DNA of 64,000 nt from Laburnicola sp. R22_1 (GCA_014281115.1 JACONQ010000007.1:248001-312000), one strand, 5' to 3'. Counted from the first letter of the stretch, positions 34,065 through 46,010 are shown. The notes: generated from the letters alone by a model not told the origin. Translations and numbers: made by a program.

Positions 34065-34397
34065 CCTTTAGTTGTAAGAAAAAAATTAAACTATAGGTAT
34101 AGTAAAAATTTCTACTATTAGTAAAGTATAGTTAGAAGTATACGTATAAGAAAACCTCTATATAAAGATTAATTAGATACCTAGTAACACTAATACTAGA
34201 TTTAGAAGTTAGAATCTATAAAGATCTCTAGAAACTATAAAAATTATAAATCTAATAGGAATAGTTACCTACTATATTCTAGACACTCTAATACTATTCT
34301 TACTATTACTAGGAAATACTAATAAGCTAGGTGCCTACTTTAATAATATTCTAGATAGTATTATATAATAGAATAGTATAACTATACCTATTATATA

Positions 34398-34746
34398 CAT
34401 ACCTATCGACATATCGACTCGTGTTATTTGCGACAATCTGGATAGCGATTTACGACTTGGGATAGTGGTTTGCAACTTAGAATAGCAGAGAAGAAATAGC
34501 TTACAGCGTGGCCGCGCTAAAGTCTTATCTCCCCTAAAGTTCTAAGTGGCCTCTTTGTGACAATTTTGCTTATAGGAGCAGCCCCGCGCTAAAACTACTA
34601 AGCTCGCTTAGCAGTTTAAACGCGCTTTTTTTATTACCTTTTTACGCCCTTTTTAATTACTAAGCAGGGGGCTCTGCTTTTTTTATTATGTTATTTAAGA
34701 TAAAAGTCTTTATTGTCCTACCCCTAGATAGATAAAATAATGCCAC
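34398..34746 (+). mobile_element. Short retroposon copy B, long form, 14-bp target duplication
   Basis: A 349-bp unit is flanked by a perfect ATACCTATTATATA (34384-34397 and 34747-34760). The right 115 bp is the module shared by all six copies. The left part (ATCGACATATCGACTCG..., TCCCCTAAAGTTCTAAG, TACTAAGCTCGCTTAGC) is otherwise seen only in copy E. It ends AATGCCAC like the others. This suggests that the other copies are truncated at the left end. Confidence 0.85.
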
Positions 34747-34760
34747 ATACCTATTATATA

Positions 34761-37290
34761 TAAATAGGGACACCCTTTAATATTAGCAAGAAAGAAACTG
34801 TATCTTTCTTTACTAAATAAGAACTCTATTACTTTTATTAATAATTTAGATATCCCTATATAGAAAGACTTTAGAAGATACTTACTAATACTAGCCATAA
34901 AGTAAATACTACTATACTAAATAAAATTTAAAAGTTTTACTACTATAATTAATTATATAAATAAGCCCCGCGTTGCTTTAGGTTTGTAAGGGGCTTTAGA
35001 CTAAGAAGTTAAAGTTGCCTAAGTAAACTTATAAATTTAATAGAGTTTTAAAGATAACTCTAGCTATTAACTTACATACTCCTAGCTTAATAGAAGTATA
35101 GACTTAGCACTCTAAGACTCTAAGAAGCACAGACTAAGAGCTTTAAGACTCTAAGGTAGTAGGCTAAGTAACTAGTAAAAGGGCGCTTAGCTCCTTATAT
35201 ATGCCTTCCCCTTAAAATTTCCTCTCTATAGTAGTAGCTAGATTCTCTTTTTGTGCGCCTAAAGTCTTAAAGATATATTTAATACTGTGTATACAAGGTC
35301 CTTTTATTTTTAGTAGATAATCTAGTTATTATATCTAGTGCGTTTATATTTATATTTATTAGTTTATATAGCGCAGCTATCTATTTTAGTTAATAAATTA
35401 CGCTAGCATTGTTTATTATTTACTTTAGCTAAGATAAATGAAAAGAAATTTCTATCTTAGTTCTGCCTTTTTTCTTTACTCTACTAATATATCTGTGACG
35501 CTCCTTATTAATATTATATTATACTCCTATTATTCTTCTCCCCCCCTACTTTAGTACTATTTTTTTATTCTTTTTACTTTAGTACTATTTTCGCTACTAC
35601 TAATCTTTATTATAGATAGAGCCCCTAAGCAATATATTATGCTAGGCCTTATAACTTTAAGTAAATGTATAAAGACTAACTTAACTGCAGCTTAGTATTC
35701 CCTTATAAAGATTTTAACTTATAGTGCTTCTACTTATAATAGTAAGCTTCTACTCTCTACTCTAGACGCCTATAGTATAAAGGACCTTAAGAAGTTTATA
35801 TATAATAAGACTATAAAGCACTATTAAGAGGTTAGTTCTCTAGTTTTTCTATGTTATTTCTTACTAATTGTAAGTAGTTCTTTAAAGGCCTAGGCTGCAA
35901 TTAAAAGACTTCTAAAGCTATCTATATAATATTTAAGGACTTTATTTTTAAAGTCACCTATATTTATAAGCGGTTCTACTAGTACTACCTTAAGTAGTTT
36001 ACTCTTTATAAATAAATGCTTATAAAAAGAAGTATAACTATAAGACTTATATTCTCTACTCTAATAAGTGCTTAAATAAGATATAATAATTCTCTAGCAA
36101 ACTTTTTCCTTACTAATTTATATCCTAGATCTAGGACAGCTTATAAAAAAATTCTACTAAGACTAAGTTTACTAACCTTATTCTAAAGTGTACTTTTTAT
36201 AGTAAAGATTATACTAGTAAACCTCTTATTAATTTCTAGTAAGCTTGTCTTTACTTCTTTATCTATAAGCATAGCTCTACTATCTAGAGCGCTTAAGTTA
36301 AGCCCTAAAAGATAAATAATACTAATACTAAATATTCTAAATAGGATATAGAGCTTCTACATTAAATTCTTATAGTTTAGTAGAATACTTATACTATTCT
36401 TTAAACTCTTCCTAATAAACTTGCTATAAGTCCTAGGTTTTTAAAGTTTACCTTCTTTAGCTAATATTGTGCTATAGTTAATTGTCACTTTTACTTTGCC
36501 TATTCTAAAGCCTCCTTATTAGAATCTAGTTAAGCTTATCCTAGATATTATAGAGACTATCTGTGCTAGTAAAATATTAAAAGAATATAAAATTACTACT
36601 CTTCTAGAGCATATTAAGTAGGTTCTAGATTTTATAGCTATTAGTTCTAATTAGATTGCTATTCTTTGCAAAAAGGTTAAAAGGATAAACCTTAATCCTA
36701 ATCTAGGCAAAAGTAAGTTTATAGGGAAGAAGTAGTATTTCTATTTACTCTTTTAAGATATTAGAATTTTTCTATCCCTATATCTAGCCTTGTTATAAAG
36801 GTCTAGAGGTGTTTTCTTATATAGTCCATAACTTTATAGGTATAGCTAAGCTATAAGCTTAGCTCCTAAAATACTTTAATTTCTTTAGTTATACTATATC
36901 TATTCTCCCTTCTTTATAATATCCTTCTTTAAATAGCCCTCCTTTTTTCTTTTCTTAATTGCTCTACTTTGTATTACTTAGAATCTACATTATTTTATTA
37001 TAGGGAGGATAATTGTTTATCCTTTTACTAGCTTATACTAGAGCTAATACTACTAAATAATTTATAGTACTTCTTTACGCGTTCCCTACTCTTTTAAGTA
37101 AATTATAGTCTTATTCTCTACTAATTCTTAAGTAATTAGTAGAGAGGGCTAAAGGTTTAGGCTTATTCTAACCTCCCTTTAGTAGAGACTTTCTAAGTTC
37201 TTTACTAGGGATATAACTCCTATACTAGGAGCTATAATATATTTATTAGTTTAGGAAGTTCTTATAAAGTCTATAAGTAACTTTCTATTA
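34761..37290. other. AT-rich stretch without a recognised family
   Basis: A stop-dense, RIP-like stretch. A long stop-rich reading on the plus strand (about 35880-37300) did not match a family I know. It may be an older element or the LTR side of the Gypsy remnant that follows. Confidence 0.5.
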
Positions 37291-37299
37291 TTATTATAG

Positions 37300-38728
37300 A
37301 ATAGAAAGGTGTATATTTCCTAGCAATCTAAGACCTCTATAGCAAAGAGATTTATAGTAGGTTTCTAAGTTAGGTTAGTATTATCTAACTACTTAACTTA
37401 GTATAGTAATCTCTATAGTCCCCTTCTCTTTTAGATAAATTTCTTAGCTAAGATGTCTTTTATAACCTATTCCTTTTCTTTTTTAATAATAATAGCCTTT
37501 AGTTTCCTATTATCTATAGCCTAGCTAGAGAGAGGGTCCTCTCTAGCTAGGTATAGACAATTTACTAAGAATACTAAGTAAACTCTAGATAAAATATCTA
37601 GTTCTATATTATAGAAGTCTACTACTTATATAACTATAAACTTTGTATTTTTCTAGTCTAACTTCTTATTAGGGCAAAAGTTAAATAGATAGACTCTATA
37701 CTAGAGCTAGACTTTATCTCCTTCCTTTAATATAAAAGCGTCTCTCTAGTGCTAGTTTACTTACTACTTCTACTTTTATTAGAACTTAGCTATTTTAGCT
37801 TAAATAAGTATAAAAACTTTTTAAAACTTCTATAGTAAAGCTTTAATAGACTTTATTAGCTGCAAATCCTATTAATAATAGTTAATAGCTTTTATTTCTA
37901 TATCTAGCTTAGATAGGTCTATATTATATCTATACTAGAGAAAGAATAGTGCTACTCTAGTAGAGGTAGCTTTTTGTCTATTAATAGCTATTTGCGCTAT
38001 AGGGCAGTATAGAGCCTAATTCTTCTAGTTCTATTATATAAATATATAGAGATATGCCTTAATTATAGAATTTATATATTCTATAGTGCTATTAGTCTCT
38101 AAGTATTAAGAGAAGAATAATTTTCTCTAAATCTTTATTCTCCTATATAGATACCTCTGAAAGTTGCTTATAAATTAACTTTTATAGTTAAAGGTTATAC
38201 TGTTAGAAAGCTAATAGTAGGCTATAATATAATAGAGGAACACTTCTACTACTATTTTTACCTCTAAATCTAGTAAAAGAACTAAAACTATTCCTTTTTC
38301 TAGCCTATTACACACTATTATTATATTTGTATTTCCCCTACTTATAAGAAGTTTAGTAATAAAGTCTATAGAAATCTCCTTTTATATCTAGTTTAAAAAG
38401 AAAAGAAGTTTTAGTAGCCTTTAATTTATATCTCTTTATAGCTTAGTTCTTTTATATATATTATAATTCTTAATAAATTTATAGATAAAGTTTAATATTT
38501 CTAGAAAGAAGTATAATCTAATAACTATTTTATAGGTAATCTCTCTCCCTAAGTGTCTAAATATAGGGAAGTTATAGACTATAGCAACTAGTATTATCTA
38601 TAGGGGTTTCTAGTCTAGAACCTATCTTTATTTCTACTATTAGAAGTATCTAGTATTATTAATATTATATTCTTATATAGCAATTTTTAGGTTTAAGAAG
38701 AAGGAAAAAGTGCGCCTATAATAAAGGA
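37300..38728 (-). pseudogene. Gypsy (chromovirus) integrase and chromodomain remnant
   Basis: Read on the minus strand from 38.7 kb downward: an integrase zinc-binding region (REREITYKIVIR, KFIYKFIKNYNIYKRTK, near 38.55-38.47 kb); an integrase core start (about 38.4-38.25 kb; NTNIIIVCNRLEKG, DLEVKIVVEVFLY); then a chromodomain-like block near 37.45-37.3 kb (VIKDILAKKF, RLLY*VK*LDNTNLT*KP, where stops replace tryptophans). Chromodomains guide such elements to heterochromatin. Upstream pol is separated by the Fot1 insertion at 38731 or lost. Confidence 0.75.
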
Positions 38729-38730
38729 TA

Positions 38731-40581
38731 ACGTGTTTACAAGCGAGCCGCGCGTACAAGTGAGCCGCGCGCCCCACCAACTTTCTACAACGCGTCTCAT
38801 ACAAACTACAATGGCTCAACCATTGTCTGCTTAATTGCGCTATAAAGAAGCAAATATCTACCTAGCTCTTTCAGCTATCAATTCCAGTCAAATACGAAGT
38901 ATAAAACGCGCTGCCGCAACGTTTTGCGTCCCTGAAACAACACTTCGCGGCCGACGCGCAGGAATCGCTGCGCGATGCGACTCTGAGCCCAAATCAAAGA
39001 AGCTTACCAAGCTTGAAGAGGAGGTGATTGTTGAGCATATACTTGACCTAGATTCGCGAGGCTTTGCGCCCACTCTAGGTGCTGTACGAGATATGGCGAA
39101 TAAGCTGCTCACTAAGCGCAGCGCAGGCCACGTTGGCCAGCAGTGGCCTAGGAACTTTGTCAAGCGAACAGACAGCCTCACAACGCGATTTAATCGACCC
39201 TACGATCGACAGCGAGCCCTCTGCGAGGACCCAACGGTTATACAGGCCTGGTTTGAGCTAGTAGCACGTACAAAGGCCACCTACGGTATCTGCGACAAGG
39301 ATACCTTCAACTTCGACAAGACTGGCTTTCTAATAGGTAAAATATCCTCCCAGCTAGTCGTTACTAGCTCAAAGAGGCGTGGCCGGCCAAAAGCGATCCA
39401 GCCAGGCAATCGTGAGTAGGTGACGGCGATCCACGGAATCAACGCTACTGGGTGGGCAATCCCGCCCTTTATCATCTTCGCTGGCCAGTACCACCTCTCT
39501 GCCTGGTACGAGGGCGACGATATACCAGGTGACTGGGCTATTGGTCTTAGCGACAATGGCTGGACTACGAACGAGCTTGGTGTTGCCTAGCTATGGCATT
39601 TTATTAAGCATACAGTAGAGCGTAGAGTAGGCGCGCGTCAGCTACTAATACTTAACAGCTATAAGAGTCACAACTTGCTCGAATTCTAGGAGATCTGCAA
39701 GGAGAATAAGATCTACACTCTCTATATGCCGCCACATTCGTCACACCTTCTGCAGCCGCTTAATATTGGCTGTTTCTCGCCGTTGAAGCGGGCGTACGGG
39801 CGCCAGGTCGAGGGCCTGATACGCGACCACATCAACTATATCACTAAGCTTGAGTTCCTACTAGCCTTCCGCGCCGCCTACGACCAGTTAATTATAAAGG
39901 AGAATATCTGCGCAAGCTTTTAAGGCGCTGGGCTAGTCCCACACGATCCAGAGGTGGTGATATTAAAGCTTAATGTGAAGCTTCGTACGCTGTCGCTAGC
40001 AGCCCTACTAGAGGCCCTATGGGAGTCTGCAACACTAAGCAACGCGCGCGAGCTAGGCGCTTAGTTAACTCTAGTTCGTGAGCGGATCTAAAGGCATTAA
40101 GGATCCTCTCCTACATTAGTTATCTAGTCGCTTAATTGGCTTATAAGAGGGGCTGAGAGAATGGCGCATTCGATGGTGCTTATGCGCGATGAGATAGCTA
40201 GTCTACGGAGGGCAAATAAGGCAGCTACAACGCGTAAACAGCGTAAAAAGAAGCGGATCTAGAAGCAAGGCACCCTATTAAAGGCAGAGGGAGAGGATAT
40301 TATTGCTTAGAAGGCTATTAAGCAGCAACTAGAGGGAGAAACGCGGTATAGCCAGGCGCGGTCAGGTGCGAGCCGGCAGGCTTCAGCGCGCTGCACGCGC
40401 TGCAGGGAGCCTGGGCACAACTCACGTACGTGCAAGAAAGCTTCTATAGATACTGCTTAATTTAGGATAGCTATTATATTAATAGAATTTTGATGCGTTG
40501 TTAATATACAGCCTGCAAAAGGCTGAGAGACTTGGTGGGGCGCGCGGCTCACTTGTACGCGCGGCTCGCTTGTAAACACGT
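38731..40581 (+). mobile_element. Fot1/pogo-type DNA transposon with 50-bp perfect TIRs
   Basis: A 1851-bp element is flanked by a TA duplication (38729-38730, 40582-40583), as expected for the Tc1/mariner/pogo superfamily. Inverted repeats of 50 bp (38731-38780, 40532-40581) are identical. Each holds two direct copies of ACAAGYGAGCCGCGCG, likely transposase-binding sites (inference). It is clearly richer in GC than its surroundings and sits within or next to a Gypsy remnant. Confidence 0.93.
38811..40460 (+). pseudogene. Fot1/pogo transposase with C-terminal zinc knuckle, inactivated
   Basis: The frame starts ATGGCTCAACC at 38811 and is interrupted by about eleven stops, most at expected Gln or Trp codons (for example NRE*VTAIHG, EF*EICKEN). 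An N-terminal helix-turn-helix (Psq/CENP-B-like; AAATFCVPETTLRGR) is followed by a DDE catalytic core. The first aspartate remains (FNFDKTGF, codon 39315-39317). The second and third positions read Asn (LILN, 39654-39656; LQPLN, 39762-39764). The usual end of the core (PPHSSHLLQPL) is clear. Near the end is a CCHC knuckle, CTRCREPGHNSRTC, an addition seen in some ascomycete pogo-like proteins. Dead as read. Confidence 0.9.
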
Positions 40582-40583
40582 TA

Positions 40584-41251
40584 CACTTCTTTACTTTTTG
40601 TAATATAAAATCTCCCTTTAAGCTATAAGACTATAGTTATAGTAGTATATATAAGAAGCTCTTACGCAATATATATAAGGTAGGCCTAAGGAAGCTTAAG
40701 ACTAATAGCTTTAAGAGTAAGGCTAATAAGAAAGAGTAGAAGGACTTCTATAATAGCATAGGCAATATAGGTCTAACTACTAAGAAGCTAGTAATAGTTA
40801 CTAATAAGGAATAGTTATAAATTTATTATACTTATTTATTACACACCTTTGCTAATAATTATTAATTACTATAAGTCTAGGCCTTCTGCTAACCTTATTA
40901 ACTATAGTAAAGATAATATACTTAATAGCAATAAGGCGTATATTAAGGGGAATAATAATAAAGAGTATGAAGAGAAAATTAAGGATAATAGAGAAAAGCT
41001 TAAGGCTTATTTCTAGGAGCTACTAGATAGATATAACTCTAATAATATAGATAAGGATATAGACTTTAAGAGTTTCTTAGACTTTAGAGGCTTAGGTACT
41101 AAGGGGGGTTTAGATAATAAGGGAGACTTAGGTGCTAAGAGGATTTTAGATAATAAGAGGGTTTTAGATAATAAGAGGGGCTTAGATACTAAAAGAGTTT
41201 TAGATAATAATTAGCGCGTAGGATAAGACAAGCTAGAGTTATAGTTTTGCT
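40584..41251 (+). pseudogene. Unassigned coding relic with a hexapeptide repeat
   Basis: From about 40960 a frame reads EYEEKIKDNREKLKAYF*ELLDRYNSNN..., acidic and helical, then passes into about six copies of a 6-residue unit (consensus L-D-N-K-R-G) at 41091-41210, ending in a stop. One internal stop probably replaces Trp. It could be a gag-like protein or a captured host fragment. No family was recognised. 40584-40950 shows nothing identifiable. Confidence 0.35.
41091..41210 (+). repeat. 18-bp in-frame tandem repeat
   Basis: About 6.7 copies of TTAGATAATAAGAGGGGT-like units, with variants TTAGGTACTAAG. The period of 18 keeps one reading frame and encodes the hexapeptide repeat. Confidence 0.8.
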
Positions 41252-41266
41252 ATAGCTAATTATTAT

Positions 41267-42536
41267 TAAATATCTTCGTTGTGTGGAGATTCTAACCAAG
41301 GTTAAGTTCGCACTATACATAGAGAGGAGTAAAATAGGAGGCACTAAAACCTAGTACCTAGCACATAGTGGTAGTAATAAAATATATACAAAATAATAAT
41401 AATTTTATTATTAACTTTCTTTATAGCAGTATTGTTAATAGTAGTTAATAAATAGTCTACTATCTAGCATAACTAAGTTATATATTATCTCTTAACTAGT
41501 AAACTATTAGAGAGCTATAGTAAACCTACGCGGAGTTGTAATCGCGAGAGTAGTGTGGGCGATAAGATACTTAACTATAGTTTAGTTGTTGTATTTACAA
41601 TCTAGTAACTATAGTATAACTATAGTTTACTATACGCATAGCGTATAAAGTCTGCCTACTCTTATAATATTAGTAATGCCTAGTATACTAAATCTTTATC
41701 TTTAATACATAACTACTACTACTATCTTTTAAATCTAGCTTTTTATCTATTATGTCTAGCGACGCAATAATGTTCTAGTGGACTAACTACACTACTTCTT
41801 CTATATAGAGTAGCACGGTTATAGTAGAGTTCTAAAAGTATATAGAGAATTAGCTAGACAAAGTTCAGAATAATTCCTAGAGATTTAGCAATTTTATATA
41901 GTAAGTAGGATTATTAGAAAGGCCTCTTAATCTTAATATCTTTAATAACACCTAGTCCTAACTATTTAGGCCCTATTAGCTAGTCTTATAATTCTAAATC
42001 CTAGAGTGCAAAGCACTCCTTTAGTACCTAGATAGAGAGTTAGATTAGGTGTTTATACTATAATAATAGAATAAAGTAAAGACATTACTAGAAAAGCTTA
42101 AAGATAAGGACTAGTAAAGTAAAGGCATAGGGCGGCTACTAGATAATAAGTAATAGTTCCTTAGGAACTATAGAAGTTTAAAAGCGTAGCTGTGGCGCAA
42201 GAAGCTTATAGATATAATAGCAATTATCTAAAGTGCTATTAAGGTGGGGGACTATAACTAAGTAATAAGGATAAAGTTAAGTAGCGGCGGCGGAAGCATA
42301 GAGGAGATAGGTAGTAGCAAGGTCCTAGGGGAGCAGAATACGGCTTGCTAGTTGCAAGAGGAGATCTACTATAGGAGAAAGTTAATAAATTAGTTAGGTT
42401 AGTTACTATTATAATTATTGTTGTTATTATTATAGTAAAAAATAGTATTAAAGAAATTATTAATTACGTAACACAGTAGTTAGTTAAATAGCCAGCCTAG
42501 GATTACGTAACATTACGGATTAACCCTAGGGGAGAA
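41267..42536 (+). mobile_element. 1.27-kb retroposon copy 1, 15-bp target duplication
   Basis: Flanked by a perfect 15-bp ATAGCTAATTATTAT (41252-41266 and 42537-42551). It starts TAAATATCTTCGTTGTGTGG and ends CCTAGGGGAGAA. Both ends are shared with 60769-62178. A frame from ATGTCTAGCGACGC (about 41753) with several stops resembles a gag/ORF1-like Lys/Leu-rich protein. Long target duplications without LTRs point to target-primed reverse transcription. No reverse transcriptase is present, so it would be non-autonomous. Confidence 0.75.
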
Positions 42537-42696
42537 ATAGCTAATTATTATAGCTAATAATTATATACTAGTTAGTAAGAATGTCACTTATAGTAGTATA
42601 GTAATAAGCTAATTGCTACCTAAAACTAACTTTGCAATAAAGGGCTATATACTAGTCTAGATCTAAAACTAACTTATTATTAGCATACTATACACT

Positions 42697-42816
42697 GCAC
42701 CCACCTTTTTTACGCTCTTTTTAATTACTAAGCAGGGGGCTCTGCTTTTTTTGTCATGTTATTTAAGATAAAAGCCTTTGTCTTGCTACCCCTAGGTAGT
42801 TAAATTAATGCCACAT
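42697..42816 (+). mobile_element. Short retroposon copy C, 12-bp target duplication
   Basis: A 120-bp unit is flanked by ATACTATACACT (42685-42696) and ATACTACACACT (42817-42828), which differ at one base by a C/T transition. It carries the AAGCAGGGGGCTCTGCTT hairpin and CTACCCCTAGGTAG in their least mutated form. Confidence 0.85.
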
Positions 42817-42828
42817 ATACTACACACT

Positions 42829-43560
42829 ATTTATAGCTAATCTTAATATTAGTTAAATACTACTATAGTTAATATTATAGAATTTAGTTTATTCTATTCT
42901 CTTCTTAAACTACTATTCTCTTAAATAACTATTTAACTAGTTATTACATTTCTTATTATACTAATGTCCTTAAGTACTATATTAAGTGCTATACCTACTC
43001 TAGGAATTAATATATAGCCCTATATTAATAAACTAGTTGTCCTACTACTAAATGCTATCCTTAGATATAGAATTGTAGTCCTATAGGCTAATAGGTTAGG
43101 AAGTAGGACAATTTGTCTTATCTAATGTCCCCCTTTAGACTTTTAAGAGTTAGAAATAGGAAAAAATATTTACTATATAGGACACGTAGTGGTCTAATAC
43201 TTTATAGGCTAAAGATAAATTAACCTATAACATATACTAGAACTCTTATCTTTATATAGGTATTATCTAGACTATATTCTAGAAGGGCATAGAGTACCCC
43301 TCTAGTTGTCTATATATATTCTATTTTAACTGTAGTTATGCACTATAATATCTAAGTATTAACTCTACTAGTACCTAGCTAATTAGTACTAAACACCTTA
43401 TTAACTATATAAGGTCTTAAGTATATACACAATAGAATAAGCCTATTTATAAAAGGACTTTTACTTCTTAGTATAAAAAAAAGCAGATAGCTATTTTATA
43501 TCCTATATACTCTCTATAGATATTTAAAACTAAGCTTATATAGGTAGTAATTAATAATAA
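42829..43560. other. AT-rich stretch
   Basis: Nothing identifiable; it may include the 5' end of the hAT relic that follows. Confidence 0.4.
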
Positions 43561-45640
43561 CTAGTTCTTCTAAATAGTAAAGCAACTATCCTTTTAACGC
43601 TTTCTCTATTTCCTTAGGCCTAACGCTGCAATAGCTAGCTAATATAGATTCTGCTAGATATTCCTAAATAAATTTAATGCTACTAAGGTAGCTTTTCTTA
43701 GCAATATTAGTAGGGCAACTAAACTCTCTATCTTGCTTAACGCGTAGTCTGAGGCCAATTACCTTAGCTTTCTAGCTATTAATAATTACTATATTAATAA
43801 TACTTAGTAGTTTAAGAAGAAGCTACATAACTTTATACTATTACGTAGCAGCTATACTAGAGTATTAATAGTATTAGAGGTATTATAAGTCTTTAAGGAC
43901 ATAGAAACTGCGTAGAAGCTTTTAGCAATTATATATAATAATGCTAGCAATAATAGCACCCTAGCTTAGAGCGTCTAGTATAAACTATTAGAGAAGAATA
44001 TTACCTATAACTAAAAAGATAATATAATCCTATATCTTGCTTATATTATTAATCTTATAGTTTAGGATATTATCCATTATCTTAAGTTATTGGCGCCTAT
44101 TAATCCTAACTCTAGAGAGACGCTATAGTAGTAATATATAAATATAATCTAGGCGCAGATATTTATTCTAAATTCCTTTTCCAAGGTACGTTAGCTATTA
44201 TTATAGAAAGTTATTATAAAAAGTTATTATAAAAAGTTATTATAAAAAGTTATTATAAAAGTTATTATAAAAGGTTATTATAGAAAGTTATTATAAACTA
44301 ACTAGCGCGTATCTATATACTATTTGCATCGCAATTAACTAGTTACTATAGTAATTTAAGCGATTTCTTGCAATGCAGAGCAACACACTACTAAAGAAGG
44401 AATTATCTATAATTTAAGATATCTAAATAAGATAGAACTCTACGCATAATATATATAAGCGCACACTAAAGCTTTAGGTAAATATTAATATATAGCTAGA
44501 GAAGGAGATTATAATAAAGATAACTAAAAGATTAAATGCTTCTACTTATAGCAACACTATAGAGGCACACTTTAAAGACTTTAAGAAACTTTAACTATTA
44601 GCCCTAGAATAGTTACATCTTAAGTTAATTACCTCTATACTTTAAAAGTTTAAGGAGGCTATAAACTTCCTAAGTAAGAACTAGAAACCCTAAGTCCTAT
44701 ATATCTAGCTTATATATAACTAGCTCTTTAATTTCCTAGATAAGATAAATAATAAGCATATTAAAGAGTTAAATAATATTAGATAGCTAGAAGATATATA
44801 GGCTATAGCTAAGATAGAATAAAAGAAGTTGCGTAAGTATTACTTAAAAATAGGTAGGGAGAAGGATTTCTTATTTAACTATATAATAATATTAAATTCT
44901 TTGCAAAAGCTTACAGCGTATAAGGTATTATAATTATAGTTATTTATTATATTTATATGCTAATAGTTGCATAGAATAAAGTATAAAAGATTTAGGACAA
45001 GTATATATATTACTAATAGTCTCTAGAATACCTTGCTATAATAGCCTAATAGCTAGGGACACCACTTTAGTCTTAAATACTAATCTAAAATAGTTATAAG
45101 GTAGTAAATAGTTTTAAAAGCCTTCTTTGCTACCTAGTTTATAGTCTAGTAGCCTCTCTACCTTTAGCTAAAGTTTAGCTACGCTAGATGTTAATTACAA
45201 CTTAGGCCTAACTTAGATAAAAGAAGAAATATACCTAAGTACTATTATAGTTAAAAAGACTAATAGGTTTAATATACTAGTGTAGTAGAAAGTTTATTAA
45301 ATATCTTACCCTTAACTTGCATAGGTTATAAAGAATATCCTAGTAGCGTAGATTTTATAAGTAAGTGTTAAGCGTGTCTTTAATACTAGTAGGGATATAA
45401 TTAAGGATTAAAAGCACAATCTTGCTACTTAAATAATTTAAAAAGTTATAATAGTTAAGTTTACAATAGCTAATAAGTAAGTTATATAATTATTAGATTC
45501 TAATATAGAGAAGGACGATTTAGGGAACACAGCGCTATTAGATAAGAGGAATAATTTATATAAGCTGCTAGCTAATAAGAAGACTATTAAAACTATATAA
45601 GGTTCTAAGGTTTTAGACAGCAAGCTACTAACTCCTTCTT
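43560..45640 (+). pseudogene. hAT-family transposase relic
   Basis: Scattered blocks of a hAT transposase remain on the plus strand. A LAYIINLIV*DIIHYLKLL block near 44040-44090 matches the conserved CLAHIINLxVQ region. A block near 44620-44900 (LKKFKEAINFLSKN, FNFLDKINN, EKDFLFNYIIILN) follows. Near 45300-45480 a C-terminal dimerisation domain (SSVDFISK...NTSRDIIKD, HNLAT, IQKVMIVKFTIANK) can be read across frames and stops. These blocks are degenerate readings across several frames. Terminal repeats were not located. A minisatellite (44197-44297) lies inside the relic. Confidence 0.7.
44197..44297. repeat. 13-14 bp minisatellite in the hAT relic
   Basis: Seven to eight copies of AAAAGTTATTATA with single-base indels and substitutions. 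Confidence 0.85.
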
Positions 45641-45859
45641 ACTAGGGGTAGCCACTATAAAAGCAATTAAGGCCTTAGCGATACTATAGCGTTAGCAATA
45701 ATAAGATGTAATAAATATATGTTTTAATAGCAAAATAGTATTAATTTTACTTTTACTTAGATTTCTTTTCTTATATACCTTTAGAAAGTAACTAAAGTTA
45801 CTAATCTTATTACTATTAATTTTATATAACGTAAGTTACACAATTCTAATAGGTACTCT

Positions 45860-46010
45860 AACTTAATCTGCACCTAGGAGTCTATGTAACCTAACTTAAC
45901 CTATACCTAGGGTCTGTGCAACCTAACCTAACCTATATCTAGGGTCTATGCGACCCTAATCCAACTTATACCTAGGGTTTATACGACCCTAACCTAACCC
46001 TATACCTAAG
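45860..46010 (+). repeat. 33-bp tandem repeat with CCCTAA-like steps
   Basis: Units start at 45860, 45893, 45925, 45958 and 45991 (the last partial). Each has TAYACCTAGGGTYTATRCG followed by ACCCTAA or AACCTAA. The CCTAGGG core is palindromic. The CCCTAA resemblance to telomere repeats is probably incidental. Confidence 0.85.

Noticed and set aside
34710..34898. 62-residue minus-strand frame
   Set aside because: Starts in flanking AT-rich DNA and runs into retroposon copy B; Lys/Ile/Tyr-rich chance frame.
41284..41301. tRNA gene suggested by a T-loop-like motif
   Set aside because: No pairing T-stem, no acceptor or anticodon arm nearby; kept only as a primer-site-like observation.
45438..45623. 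61-residue minus-strand frame
   Set aside because: Antisense to the hAT C-terminal block, which explains its openness.
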